From: Bicyclus anynana
Lineage: Eukaryota; Arthropoda; Insecta; Lepidoptera; Nymphalidae
Assembly: GCF_947172395.1 (NCBI RefSeq)
Contig: NC_069090.1
Location: 8,504,291 to 8,568,290 of the forward strand
Direction: 5' to 3'
Length of the DNA: 64,000 nt
Numbering within the stretch: the first letter of the stretch is position 1; every line of letters begins with the position of its first letter. This document shows positions 32,582 to 44,116 of the stretch, one piece after another. The position numbers were made by a program, and so were the translations under genes. The notes below the pieces were generated by a model. It was not told where the DNA came from and searched no databases. It worked only from the letters and a program-made list of their open reading frames with translations.

Positions 32582-34514
32582 GTAAAACGTATACTTCGTG
32601 CCAAAAGACTTCAAAGAGTTTTTTTTGTGCTAAAATGTTGTTACAGTAAGAACAAATTGTATTTTCTAATTTTGATTCTACCTTATTTATTTATTCTATA
32701 CTGTTAATTAATAAATATTGACGACGGGCTTTTTGACGAGGCGAAAGCTGGTCTATGACTCGGAATGTTGACGTAAATTAACTGAAATTGTTATATTGTA
32801 TATTTAATATTGCAACTTTAATTATTAATAAATGAATTCATTTATTTATTATCATTAAATTTGTCATGGTCAGCGTTTTTCCTTATAGGAAAAGGAAATT
32901 CAAGGTTAGACCCATCACACTGATCCAATGTCGGTTGGCGAGCTTATTACAGTGATAAATAAATATATACGGATAATACACATTTCACTATTTAGCCCAA
33001 AGAAAGCGCAACTTGTGTTATAGGTGTTAAGATAGCTAAGATAGATTCATTTATCTATCTATATACATATATAAATGACTCCATATCCCTTGGTCACGCC
33101 ATCACGCGTAAACGGCTGGACCTATTTCACTTTTTTTTTATGTGTCACAAAAAATATTATTATGCTTTCTGAGGTACACATCACCTTGGGATACGAAGTC
33201 TCAAGACTAACTCGGCTGAGTTAGTTGCGGGCTCTTTCAAACCAAGACGCTTTGGAACCCTCGTAACTCTTCGACTTTACTTACCACCATTAAATCAAAC
33301 ATAACTTGACGTTCCAAATGTTCTTGTAAACTAAACCTAATTGAAACAAATGATTTTATTAATTTTTTAACCACTGGATTAACGAGGCGTTAATACGTAA
33401 TATTCGATGATGTAAAATAAACCTAACAAAAATAGTAATTCGTTAAGTTGTTTATAGCATATATAAGTTCTATTTGTGATTACGGCGTCAGCTAAAATCT
33501 GCAATATCAGCAGTTTGGACTAGAACTGCATTTAAGCCCGACTTCAGCTGACCTTTCCGTTTGGTTTGAAGTTTTTAATTCATGCAAATGTATGGGTGTT
33601 TCTTAGTAAAATATACCTATTATTGCAAAGTGGTCTCACAGCATTCCTCATGAATATTTAGCCGCCTGTGGGGATATTTTAATGTTTCAGGTTTGTTTAT
33701 TTTCCCTACAAATTGAATTTTAACGAAGTATTCATAAGTTAGTGAAATAACTAGTGTATAAAACCGTACTTTTGGTAATTGATGTCAAAAACACAGAAAA
33801 TTAAGGCTTTGATGTATATCTTACATAACATAATATTATAAAATATATTATTAATCTTAATATTTATATCCTTGGCCTTATCCAACGCTGACTTGGACCA
33901 TCGGATCTTCATCTATAACTAAAAACTATCTCGGCAAGTCAGCCTTCAAACAAAAAAACACACCAATTAGATATAAAAAGGCCGTATTTCTGATTATATT
34001 TAGTGATTTATAGCAGGCAACTATTATATTGGTTATACTCGTATCTTTATACATAACCAATATACCAAGATACAGGGCTAAAATATAAAATAAAACCCCA
34101 GTAGGTATAAGCTTTGATTTTATTCATGTTCCAGAAAATGTTTAAACACTGTTCCAGCGAAATTATATAAGCCGGTCTCATCTGAAACTCTTTTGTAACG
34201 GAAGCATTGCGAGGACATGAGCAAAAGAATATGAAATGCGTTAAATGAGAAACGGGAAAGAGCTTGATGAAAATATATTTATAAAGAAATGAATGACTAG
34301 TACAACAGTTATTTATAAATATTAATAAATGTTATATATGGCTCCAATCATATCAAATACTGTTTAGATGTGTTACTAGCGCATAAAAAATGAGGCGCTC
34401 AAGATGTAGATCGAGCTGTCAGAAATTCCGTTTACAAGGGATTTATATAAGTCGCTCGATGAAACATTGACTATATATTTTTTTCTAAGAGTCACATAAT
34501 CCATACTTCGGGAC

Positions 34515-34905
34515 ACGAGTTGAACGAGGTATGCCAGGAATGTATCTGCGCGATCGATTCAGAAATGAGGAGATCCGCAGAAGAACCGAAGTCACCGACA
34601 TAGCACAACAAGTCGCAAAGTTGACGTGGCAATGGGCAGGGCACATAGTTCAAAGAGCCGTTGGTCGTTGCGGTACCAAGGTGCTGGAATGGCGACCCCG
34701 TACTAGAAAGCGCAGTGTTGGTTGCCCCCCCACCAGGTGGGCTGACGACATCAAGCGAGTCGCAGGGATTCGCTGGATCGTTATGGTTGGATTGTTTGGG
34801 TGGATGGGCTAGGCAGCTCGTGATCGTGATGTTTGGAAATCCCTACAAATTCCCCATGTCCTGCAGTGGACGTTCATCTGCTGATATGATGATGATGACT
34901 GTAAA
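34515..34905 (+). pseudogene. RTE-type LINE 3' end with GAT tail
   Basis: The frame from 34531 reads YLRDRFRNEEIRRRTEVTDI, AQQVAKLTWQWAGHIVQRAV, KVLEWRPRTRKRSVG and PPTRWADDIKRVAGIRW. A small disordered insert around 34775-34815 replaces the usual MQVAQYRDVW, after which the tail and GATGATGATGA follow. Same family as 16828-17345. Confidence 0.85.
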
Positions 34906-35678
34906 AACTTGACAAACATGAAAGCTAGGAATCGAATTCTAGGCTTCTCACAACTTGGATTTCGTGAAAAACCGTCAAAATGTATTACAAATTCTAAATA
35001 TTTCTCGTAGGTATGTGGTGGTATCACATGCGTTGTCAAGGGGCTTTCTCGAGTGAGATATTAATTACAAAGGATACCCGAAATTTCAGAAGGGACTTAA
35101 AGATTTTCCCGTGACCCAGCCTACAACAATATAACACGAAGTTCGGGTCGTTTAAAAAGGTGAAGTAAACCCTTTATTGACTTTACGGTAAAAATAGGAA
35201 GTTTCAGGGGCTTTAGCAATTTACGAGGTAAGGGTTGGGGATTAAGTGAAGTGTGAACTTAAACTATTAGATTTATATAAGGCTTCGGATGCACGCGACT
35301 TTATCCGCCTTTAGACCTCCTTAATCCGGCTTCACAAAAACCATTCTTAGTGGACTTTGACAAATGTAAACTACCGCCCTGCCAAATTTCATCTTTGTAC
35401 GTGATGAGTGGAATTTCGCATTTATGTAAAGAAGAAAAACTAAAATATTTAAATCTAATTTTTACACTAATATTTGTTGACGGAATAAGATACCTGTCGT
35501 TCTAGTCATGTTACATGTCGATTCTCTTTCTAAAATCGCTAAATCTTAGACAAATATAAAATGTATTGGCATTACATTAGTTATCGATAGGTAATCGTTG
35601 TTCAACCTATCAATCGGATATGTCATTCCCATGTATTTTTTAATTATCGAAGATTTAGCGGTATCTACTTATTAAATA

Positions 35679-35862
35679 CTAGCTGATGCCGCGCGGTTTC
35701 ACTCGCGTGGTTTCCGTTCCCGTAGGAAAAGGGAATAATATATAGCATTCCTTGATAAATGGGCTATATAACACTGAAAGAATTTTTTAAATCGGACCAT
35801 AGTTCGTGAGATTAGCGCGTTCAACCAAACAAACAAACTCTTCAGCTTTATATTAGTATAGA
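35679..35862 (-). mobile_element. Helitron-like element, H1, complete, minus
   Basis: CTAGCTGATGCCGCGCGGTT to TTATATTAGTATAGA, flanked by A and T. Confidence 0.8.
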
Positions 35863-35867
35863 TTTTT

Positions 35868-35945
35868 TGTGGTGTTATGGTGCGGTTATGTGAGGCTTCA
35901 GATCACAGGATTCTGGGTTCGAATCCTGGATCAAGTTTTGACACA
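35868..35945 (+). mobile_element. tRNA-like SINE head, other family
   Basis: GGTTATGTGAGGCTTCAGAT then B-box GGGTTCGAATCCTGGATCA. Likely SINE-derived; no good cloverleaf with intact acceptor stem was seen. Confidence 0.4.
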
Positions 35946-36714
35946 TTATGCACATTTTATTTCTTCCTAAAAATTCCACGGCTTCGTCATTAAATGTCAT
36001 TATAAATTCTAAGCCCTCTAAGCGTATTAGTTCTAAGCCTCTATAATATGTCCTTTCATATAAAGAAGGCCTTGATAATGAAAATATCAAAGTTTAGTCA
36101 ACCGTTTGCATAACCATAGCATTATTTTATACAATTCACATTTCCAATTTCCAAAGACTTATTTTGTTACCATCGTCATATCTATAAAAGTATATTTGCG
36201 TAGACATTGTAACACAAACGTTGTCGAAAAGACATAAAAACTTTTACTTGTAGACAAAGATTCCTCCGCATTTGTTGTTCGTCAAAATTCGTCCTCTGAA
36301 TGATGTTTGGGAAAAGCTTATTGGAGAAACTTGAAGCACTGTCGATCAAAGAAATGTTACTTACATTCTTTAATACATTTACATGTTAATTACATTCTTT
36401 AAATATATTTTCTCTGTTGTAAGTCAGATAATAGTCAAGACCATCTAATTTTTATTCTATAAATACCTCATTGTTATCTTACCTTTACGTGGTAGTAGCT
36501 ATTATTTACGAGATCAAATCATTAATACGTAAAAATTTATAGAATTTATAATCATTAATGGTATCTGTATTTAAAGATGATTAACACCAGCCACACACGA
36601 AACAGTCTGCTGAAAAAAACATCTAAATATATACTTATTGTTTTGATATTTTATTCACTGTCCACATCCCTAAGTGCGCTGTAGTCTTGAGGGTAAACTT
36701 CATCGTATATGGTT

Positions 36715-36888
36715 GGCGTAATGTCAGCCTCTGACGATCAAGTCATCTCACATACCTGTAGCGCTAACGGCTTACACATACTATCGGCATGACATCATAC
36801 CGACCGCGACCAACATACGATCAGTTTTATAGGACGTTAAGCCGTTGACGCCGCAGATTACTTGATCGTCAGTGGCTGACATTACGCC
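36715..36888. mobile_element. Inverted-repeat element, 29-bp arms
   Basis: GGCGTAATGTCAGCC at 36715 and GGCTGACATTACGCC ending 36888; 28 of 29 arm positions pair. A second inner pair TAACGGCTTA / TAAGCCGTT is nested. Confidence 0.6.
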
Positions 36889-37145
36889 GAGTGTAAAATA
36901 TGTCACTGCACCACCACAGGAAGTAAAAGTATAAGAAATTGTAATGATATTAACAATTGTAAATTATAATACTATATGATTTTTTAAAAGAGCGACTGTC
37001 GAGTTTTATGGCGGCTCTTCTTAGCAGAATTTGATTTCCAAACCGGTGGTAGAAACTTTACAAATAGTCAATCTTTAAGTTTTAAAAGTGCTTGTACACA
37101 AGCCTGAATTAAAAAAAAAAATTGATTTTGATGTCATATAGATAA

Positions 37146-37362
37146 CTAGTAGACACCGCGCGGTTTCACCGTAAGAATACAGGGAGGGACAGGGAGTTTT
37201 CGTTCCCATAAGAATACAGGGATAAAATATGGCCTATAGCCTTCCTCGTTATATGGGCTATCTAATACTGGAAGAATTTTTCAAATCGAACCAGTAGTTC
37301 CTGAGGTTAGCGCGTTCAATCAAACAAACAAACTCTTCTGCTTTATAATATTTATAGTATTA
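37146..37362 (-). mobile_element. Helitron-like element, H1, minus, with an internal duplication
   Basis: CTAGTAGACACCGCGCGGTT to ATAATATTTATAGTA. The GTAAGAATACAGGGA / ATAAGAATACAGGGA part is present twice. Confidence 0.72.
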
Positions 37363-37409
37363 TAGGACAGATAATTTAACGTCAGCAGGCTAATTCTCTA
37401 TCATTGACT

Positions 37410-37580
37410 ATGCTAGTTGACATAACATACAAAATTGAGATTATATGTAACAAATGTCATCTGGTGCCTACTGGTGGATATTAAACAGTAGGTTGTTTGA
37501 TGTTTATTTTAGTAGGTTGATAATAAAGACCAAAATAATGAATAGGCAAGCTAAGCCACAGTAATGAATCAACCTAAATG
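37410..37580. mobile_element. Partial relative of the 15374 MITE
   Basis: ACAAATGTCATCTGGTGCCT and AGTAGGTTGATAATAAAGAC to GAATAGGCAAGCT. Confidence 0.5.
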
Positions 37581-38714
37581 ACATTGTAACAAAAACGAAA
37601 CATCAAATGAACACACTCAGACAAAAGAAATTGCATTAAAGTCAAATCTTTTATTCCGGAATGACGCTCGCTAGCCAAAGAAACAGTAATGGTGTAGTGA
37701 CTTTGTTGCGTGAATGTGAAAGATACAAATAGAGCTTGAGCTACTTAAAAGGATCTCAGCACGGACATACATTGTCTGCCAGCGGATATCTTTTTCCTTT
37801 AAGGATATATCAAGCGGAGATTAATGGTTAGGTTTCGATAGACAGAGATGCTTTCCGTCCGAGTCTAAAAGTTTTCAGTGTTTTGTTTGACTTTATTTTA
37901 CCACTGTTTTAGTTTGGCACTTTATAATTTTTTTTTAATGAAGTTCTTATGTGGCTGGCTTTACAGTAGATAGAAATTCGTGGATACTATATTCATTAAT
38001 CTGTGAGTGAACGTGCAGAAATCACCACGTAAGGAAAAACCGTTAAATGTATATTTATTTATGTTATACTCGTAGACACAACCGTTAAGATTATATTATG
38101 TGTTTGTTTATATCGTTGTTAAGCTCCGAAACTACCAAAACGGTTTATGAATTATTTTACATGAAAAGCTATATTACATGATGATGATGATGATGCAATC
38201 TAAGATGGAAGCGGGCGAACTTGTTCGACGTAGGATGAAATCCACACCCGTTTCGGTTTCTGCACGACATCGTACTGGAACGCTAAATCGCATAGCGGTA
38301 CGTCATGGTCAGTAGGGTGGTAACTAGCCACGGCCAAAGCCTCCCACCAGCTTATTTACTCGGGAACGATAACTAAGCGGGTGAAACCGCGGCGCATCTG
38401 TTAGTAGATAATAAAACATCAATATATTAAGATTCTAATATATTTTACCGCAATTAAGACCGTGGTCTGTTTAATCATGTCTATTAATTAACGGTTTTGT
38501 TTTGTTTTTCTTCCGTTCCCATCACATCACTAGTGGATGACAGATATACGAGTGCGAGATGGTTTATTGGATGAACCGGATGAACGTGTCCAAACGTCAC
38601 TTTTTTGCTGTGATGGAGGGTTGAGTTGGGGACAGACAACAAAAAAAAATCATGATCGATTCTTAATAGTGGTTGATTACGGAATTGCCTGTGTTTGATG
38701 TATTTAGAATAGAT
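37581..38714. other. No gene; one SINE body
   Basis: 38175-38355 is a SINE. 37620-37900 is moderately GC-rich but shows no open frame with splice sites. Confidence 0.4.
38175..38355 (-). mobile_element. SINE family 2 body, minus
   Basis: GATGATGATGATGCAATC to CACGGCCAAAGCCTCCCACC. Tail replaced by a GAT repeat. Confidence 0.83.
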
Positions 38715-38715
38715 T

Positions 38716-38892
38716 AGAGGATCTGACGCGGTTTCACATGCCTAGTTCTCGCTCACGAGAGATTACTGGAGTAAAATATGGTCATTGTTACTCGCTGATA
38801 ATATAGATTTCTATTGGGTATTTTTTTTAAAACTTAATGGACCTATTCGTTACACACAAACAAAAAAAAATATCTTTATAATATTAGTGTAA
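38716..38892 (-). mobile_element. Helitron-like element, H1 variant, minus, decayed
   Basis: GATCTGACGCGGTTTCACAT to TTTATAATATTAGTG, with GTTACTCGCTGATAATATAG inside. Confidence 0.6.
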
Positions 38893-38914
38893 TTGAGTAG
38901 TATAGTAGTAGAGA

Positions 38915-39200
38915 GCCGTGATAGCCCAGTGGATATGACCTCTTCCTCCCATTCTGGAGAGTGTGGGTTCGAATCCGGTCATGCAGTTGTGTGCATTTTA
39001 AGAAAATAAATATCACGTGTCTCAAAGGAAAAACATCATGAGGAAACCTAAATATCTGAAAATTTTCTTAATTCTCTGCATGTGTATAGCTTGCCAATCC
39101 GCATTGGGCCAGCGTGATGGACTATTGGCCTAACCCCTCTCATTCTGACAGGAGACTTGAACTCAGCAGTGAGCCGAATATGGGTTGATAGTGATGAGAT
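38915..39200 (+). mobile_element. SINE family 1
   Basis: Head GAGCCGTGATAGCCCAGTGG with B-box GGTTCGAATCC, body and tail GGGTTGATAGTGATGAGATG. A deletion removes the CACCTCCAACTTTTCAG segment. Confidence 0.87.
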
Positions 39201-39449
39201 GACTAGTGTTACATAAAAGGTATTCTTTAATTCATTGTTCAGTTTATTTCTAATAGAAAGCTCAAATAAAAGATCAGGATTCGGAGCTTAGACACATAAC
39301 GCTACTTTGCAATGTGAGTAGGCGGGCTTAACATGACGACGTTTGATTTATAACTTACACTTTCAGATATTTAAGATAGTGTTCAATACCTACTAGATGA
39401 TAATAACCACAGAACACAGAAAATGCGATAGCTAACGCTTAAAGACAGT

Positions 39450-39678
39450 TTTCTTAATTGGTCCAGGTCTGGCTGGCGGAAGGCTTCGGTCATGGCTAGT
39501 TACCACCCTACCGATAAAGACGTATCGTCAAGCGATTTAGCGTACAGGTACGATGTCGTGTAGAAACAGAAAGGAGTGTGGATTTATCTTACTCCTAACA
39601 AGTTAGCTCGCTTCTATCTTTTGCATCGTCACTTACTATCAGGTGAGATTGTAGTCAAGGGCTAACTTGTAACAAAAA
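39450..39678 (+). mobile_element. SINE family 2 body
   Basis: TTTTCTTAATTGGTCCAGGT to GGGCTAACTTGTAACAAAAA, 260 bp before the 42-bp minisatellite. Confidence 0.86.
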
Positions 39679-39941
39679 AGTCCAATATTTTCATAATTTA
39701 ATGGAATGTAATTGTTAATGAATTTTTAACAAAAGATCTATAAATGTACATGAATCGAAAGTAGAAGCCAATGAAGCCAAACAAAATGTCGACAATAATA
39801 GGGTGGTAAAATAATACGATAAAATCTGATATTTCGTTTTTAGGTAACTCATATATTCAGCAAATCAAGATTCTTTGTTCATCTTTCATCACAATAGCAT
39901 CATTTCAGAATGAAAAATTTAGTTATTCATATTATCGTAGA

Positions 39942-40219
39942 CACTTACTATAATTTGTAAAGCAAGAACATTAATCTCGTAGTCACTTACTATAATTTGT
40001 AAAGCAAGAACATTAATCTCGTAGTCACTTACTATAATTTGTAAAGCAAGAACATTAATCTCGTAGTCACTTACTATAATTTGTAAAGCAAGAACATTAA
40101 TCTCGTAGTCACTTACTATAATTTGTAAAGCAAGAACATTAATCTCGTAGTCACTTACTATAATTTGTAAAGCAAGAACATTAATCTCGCAGTCACTTAC
40201 TATAATTTGTAAAGCAAGA
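39942..40219. repeat. Minisatellite, 42-bp unit, six full copies and one partial
   Basis: Units start CACTTACTATAATTTGTAAA at 39942, 39984, 40026, 40068, 40110, 40152 and 40194 (last 26 bp only). Only one base differs among the six full units (CGCAG for CGTAG in the sixth). Because 42 is a multiple of three, the minus strand stays open across the array (unit LALQIIVSDYEINV), with no other sign of coding. Confidence 0.93.
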
Positions 40220-40236
40220 TCTTTGACTAACAGTAC

Positions 40237-40320
40237 GTACCTACCAACCACCTACCTACCTACCAACAAAGACGTACCGTCAAGCGATTTAGCGTTCCGG
40301 TACGATGTCGTTTAGATAAT
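40237..40320 (+). mobile_element. SINE family 2 fragment after the minisatellite
   Basis: CCAACCACCTACCTACCTAC then AAAGACGTACCGTCAAGCGA to GGTACGATGTCGTTTAGAT. Confidence 0.75.
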
Positions 40321-40654
40321 AAAAAAAAACCTACTAAATTGTTAATTTATTCTCTTTACTAATGTTACAAAACTTCGCCAAGAGCTTTGATAAATATTAA
40401 TTTTTTCTAGATTCATAGTTTTATTCGGTTTCTTGCAATGCAAACCTAGCTAACAAAGACTTTCTTAAGAACGTTTTAGGTTTTTAAAATTAAATGTAAT
40501 CTATACTAATTAAAGTTATAAAACTACGTATCTACCTATCTATATTAACTACCTACACCTATTATTTTAGCTAAGTACATATTATAAAAATAAAAAAGGA
40601 AATATACTATATTTAAATTAAATTAAAAAAAATCATACATATACAAATTAATTA

Positions 40655-40848
40655 TTAATTAATATTATAAAGAGGTAAAGTTTGTGGTATTGTATGGGGT
40701 CTCAGGATTTAGTGAACTGATTTTCAAAATTCTTTTACCTCTTGAAAGCCACGTTATTTGCGAGTGTCTTCTACTATATTATTTTATCTTCGTATTCTCG
40801 CAGGAACGAGCACTACGCAGGTAAAACCGCGGGGCATCGGCTACTGGA
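40655..40848 (+). mobile_element. Helitron-like element, H1 variant
   Basis: TAATATTATAAAGAGGTAAA to GTAAAACCGCGGGGCATCGG. Same subfamily as the remnant at 55-335 (GAAAGCCACGTTATTTGYGA). Confidence 0.65.
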
Positions 40849-41057
40849 TTATAATAAAATCACTGATGAAAGATGAACTAAACACCAAAAATTATTACGA
40901 ACATAAAACTTCAATTTGAATTGCTCTTAAAACGGAAAATCTTATTTTATGCTTTATATTAGAGAACTTGATGCACAGTTTTATCTATCTTGCAGATTTG
41001 ATTTCGATCACATTCTCAAGAATATTATTGGCAAAATTAATGTTATAATCACGGATT

Positions 41058-41118
41058 AATCAATAATATGCAGATAGAGCGCACGTGTTCCGTGCGCTCT
41101 ATCTGCATATTATTGATT
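41058..41118. repeat. 28-bp perfect hairpin
   Basis: Arms 41058-41085 and 41091-41118, loop TGTTC. Starts AATCAATAATATGCAGATAG. Confidence 0.9.
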
Positions 41119-41149
41119 GAAGGAGTCGTATCCGTCACAAATACAAAAT

Positions 41150-41605
41150 TCAAAATCAAAATCAAAAATCATTTATTTCAAGTAGGCTCAGTTTACAAAC
41201 ACTTTTGACACGTCACGAAGGCAGGTTCTGCTGAGAAGATACCGGCAAGAAACTCAACAGTTGCTCTTTTGAAAATTCAAAAAGTAATATATTCTCGAGT
41301 CAGTACGACACGAAGCGTCGCTCCATTAATTTTCAATATTATTCAAGAAAAATGGCGTCTTATGTTTTTAAATATTTTAAAAAGTGTTCACAAAAACTAA
41401 AGAAATAAAATGAAGTATTGTTTTATTGGTAATTATTGATTATTATATTAATTATCGTAATTATTTTTAGTGTTAAATTTAGAAATACAAATTATAAAAA
41501 AAAGATTGTTTATGCGGAAGTCAAGGAGACGCGTGATGTTTGGTTTTTTTTTATGGGTTTTGCCGACTTCACCACGCTGCTTGTAAAGACTCATTCTGTA
41601 TGATC
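41150..41605 (-). mobile_element. Dispersed LINE-derived repeat, minus
   Basis: Minus-strand tail (GATTTT)n at 41150-41170, then AAATCATTTATTTCAAGTAG and CACTTTTGACACGTCA, matching the LINE tail seen at 51500-51700, then the block shared with 29640-30010. Confidence 0.6.
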
Positions 41606-42122
41606 TTTACTTTGTGGTTAAATTAAAAAAAATAATCGATGAACTAAATATAATATAAAAAACGAACATAAAAACATTATTAGGTATATGCTTACGTTTG
41701 GTTTGTTCATAAAACAGTTGGATTTTTAATTTTATTATCTCTACAATCGAATTTTACAATTTTGTAAGTTGCCGAATAGCGTCGGTAATGTTCCAAAGTT
41801 CGACAAATGGACACTGGAAGGGGGTCTCATGGAATATTAATAGGAGTCAATTCCCTTTAAATGTTACAAATTGAATTTAACTCTGCCAACATTTGAGGAA
41901 ATCCATTTCATTTCATCAGTAGGTACCTTTCCAATCAATTTTGCATTTGAAAGTGATGGATTATTTAATGAAGTAGCTTTGCGTTAGCGTAGTTAGCAAA
42001 ACGATCGTTAAATAACAATTAACGCTTTTTTCAATGATCCGTTTCAAAGGGGATATTTTTTTGGAAAATTGAGATATATAAAAATCCCGTGTCACTGTGT
42101 TTTTTGGTGCATTCTTCTCATA

Positions 42123-42594
42123 TCTATACAATACTAATATAATATTATAAAGCTGAATTGTTTGTTTGTTTGAACGCGCTAATCTCAGGAACTACTGGTC
42201 CGATTTGAAAAAATCTTTCAGTGTTAGTTAGCCCATTTATCGTGGAAGGCTATTGGCTATATATTGTATCCGTATTTGCAGTATCTTTATGCCAAATTTC
42301 GTTCAAATCGGTTCAGCGGCTTAGCTGTAAAAAGGTAACAGACAGACTTACTTTCGCATTTATAATTTTAGTATAGATGGGATATGAAGCTTAAGGACTC
42401 TCCATATATAGGGGACTAGCAGACGCCACGCGGTTTCAACTGCGTAGTTCTCGTTCCCGTAGGAAAACGGACATAGAATATAGCTCCCGGAAATAGTGTA
42501 GCTTCCCAACAGTGAAATAATTATAGAAATCCGTTCGGAGTCTATTAAATGCAATCAAACAGTCAAATCTTTCTTCTATAATATATTTGTATAA
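42123..42594. mobile_element. Cluster of three Helitron-like pieces
   Basis: 42123-42270 is the 5' part of an H1 copy on plus. 42275-42377 is the 5' end of an H3 copy on minus (TTATAATTTTAGTATAGA), fused directly. 42416-42594 is an H1 variant on minus starting CTAGCAGACGCCACGCGGTT. Confidence 0.68.
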
Positions 42595-42710
42595 ATATAA
42601 AACTCACCACGCTTCTTAGGTGTAAATTAGGTGGCCAACTTAATCGCACTTGAGAAAAGGCTGGTGACAATTGACATTGTACATCGTATACCTAAGATAC
42701 GATAGTCATT

Positions 42711-42975
42711 ATTATATAATGATTTATTTATTTAGCTATCATCCGCAAAAAGTCGACGATTGCAAAGTGTCGTTTTGGTCTATAAAAGGCGAAGCAAAGG
42801 TCTAAAACGACACTTTGCAATTGCACGTTGTAGAGTCAACATCTCCTGAGGATGCTCCAGTTTCGGGGTGAAACGTACGTAGAGAGTATTTTGTCGGATC
42901 TGCGTGACGTCGCATGTCGCATGGGTTCGTCGACTTTTCGCGGATGATAGCAAAATAAATAAATCATTATATAAT
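42711..42975 (+). mobile_element. Inverted-repeat element with a hammerhead-like core (Penelope-like candidate)
   Basis: 49-bp arms (42711-42759 and 42927-42975; ATAATGATTTATTTATTT, GCTATCATCCGC, GTCGACGA). Between them is a perfect 17-bp hairpin (42760-42776 with 42804-42820, TTGCAAAGTGTCGTTTT) and then the motif described at 42825-42880. Penelope-like retroelements are known to carry hammerhead motifs in their terminal repeats; no reverse transcriptase is seen here, so the source is inferred. Confidence 0.5.
42825..42880 (+). ncRNA. Hammerhead-ribozyme-like motif
   Basis: Core CTGAGGA at 42846-42852 and GAAAC at 42870-42874. Helix I: GAG 42833-42835 with CTC 42843-42845. Helix II: GCTCC 42854-42858 with GGGGT 42865-42869 (two G-U pairs), but an extra T at 42853 lies between core and helix. 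Helix III: GT 42830-42831 with AC 42873-42874 and ACGT 42825-42828 with ACGT 42877-42880 across a small internal loop. Predicted cut after 42832. Activity is untested. Confidence 0.4.
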
Positions 42976-43449
42976 CATGATGAACTTCCGCAAAGTAACG
43001 CTTGCTTCTATCCAATACGATAGTCATTTGCAAAGTAGTGTTTGCTTCTGTTGAATCTACCGTTTTTATTAAATAACGACGCAAGTTTTAAACTAGAGAA
43101 TATTTAGTATAAAGCTTCGTCTTTGAATCATAATGTGGCAGGTCAATCATATACGGCAGCCGGGTAGTACGAGTATGTGGGGCTTCCAATACACTGATTA
43201 CAATGCAGCCGGATGTTGTATGATAATAGGTATGTGCGAGAAGGTTATTACTTCAATGCGAGACCTAGGTTACGGCTGTAAGGTTGCTCTCCGTGTTCAA
43301 TAGTAATCGATACTATTGCTTTTGCACGCCTTACAAGCGAAGCGTTGAGGTAGGTTCTATTTCACTTCATGCAAAATGTTATAGTTTATTTTGTATCTCT
43401 TATTATTTATTAGTTTTTTTTTAATTTTTAAGCAACATTTTTAATAAAA

Positions 43450-43672
43450 TCTATACTAATATTATAAATGCGAAAGTATCTCTGTCTGTCTGTTACCTTT
43501 TCACGGCTAAACGACTGAATCGATCAAGATGAATTTTGATATGTTCGTAAATGGGATCTTGGAGCAAAACATAGGATACTTTTTGACCCTAAAATAAAAA
43601 TAGAAGGGGGTGAAATAGGGGTTGAAAGTTTACATTGATTTCCACGCGGACAAAGTCGCGGGCGTCCGCTAG
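43450..43672 (+). mobile_element. Helitron-like element, H3, complete
   Basis: TCTATACTAATATTATAAAT to GTCGCGGGCGTCCGCTAG, flanked by A and T, with TCTCTGTCTGTCTGTTACC inside. Confidence 0.8.
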
Positions 43673-43689
43673 TACGAAATATAATACAA

Positions 43690-43997
43690 ATCAACCCATA
43701 TTAGGCTTTATGCTGAGCTCTTGTCTTCTCTCAAAATGAGAGGCGTTAGGCCAAGTGTCTACCACGTTGGCCCCATGCGGGTTAGCAGACTTCACACACG
43801 CAGAGAATTGAGAAAATTCTCTGGTATGCAGGTTTTTACGATGCTTTTCCTTCACCGTTTGAGACACGTGGTATTTAATTTCTTAAAATGCACACAACTG
43901 ACAAGTTGGATGTTCATGCCCTGGACCGGATTCGAACCTACACTCTCCGGAATTGGAGGCAGAGGTCATATCCACTGGGCTATCACTGCTCTCAAAA
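43690..43997 (-). mobile_element. SINE family 1, minus
   Basis: Complete copy with head GAGAGCAGTGATAGCCCAGT on the minus strand. Sits 120 bp before the LINE at 44117. Confidence 0.87.
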
Positions 43998-44116
43998 TAC
44001 AGAACACCATTAAAAATTCATAACCTCAACCCTGCCGCTGCAGGACATTTGAAAGCCAAAGCCACTGGTGATCAGGGTTCCACGGTGAAGAGTGAAGAAC
44101 CTAGGTAACGGTAGGG

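Larger units (their letters stand above)
30561..34514. other. About 4 kb with little recognisable content
   Basis: Holds 31685-31795, the hairpin 31823-31881, the exon-like 32489-32581 and the LINE tail 33215-33350. 33050-33160 resembles another Helitron-type repeat (CTTGGTCACGCCATCACGCG). Confidence 0.4.
34906..36714. other. No gene; Helitron and tRNA-like head only
   Basis: Besides 35679-35862 and 35868-35945, nothing recognised. Confidence 0.4.

Noticed and set aside
38930..38985. tRNA gene
   Set aside because: Head of a family-1 SINE, same reasoning.
39942..40219. CRISPR-like array or coding repeat protein
   Set aside because: The 42-bp units are contiguous with no spacers, and the open frame is only a consequence of a unit length divisible by three in a eukaryotic genome.
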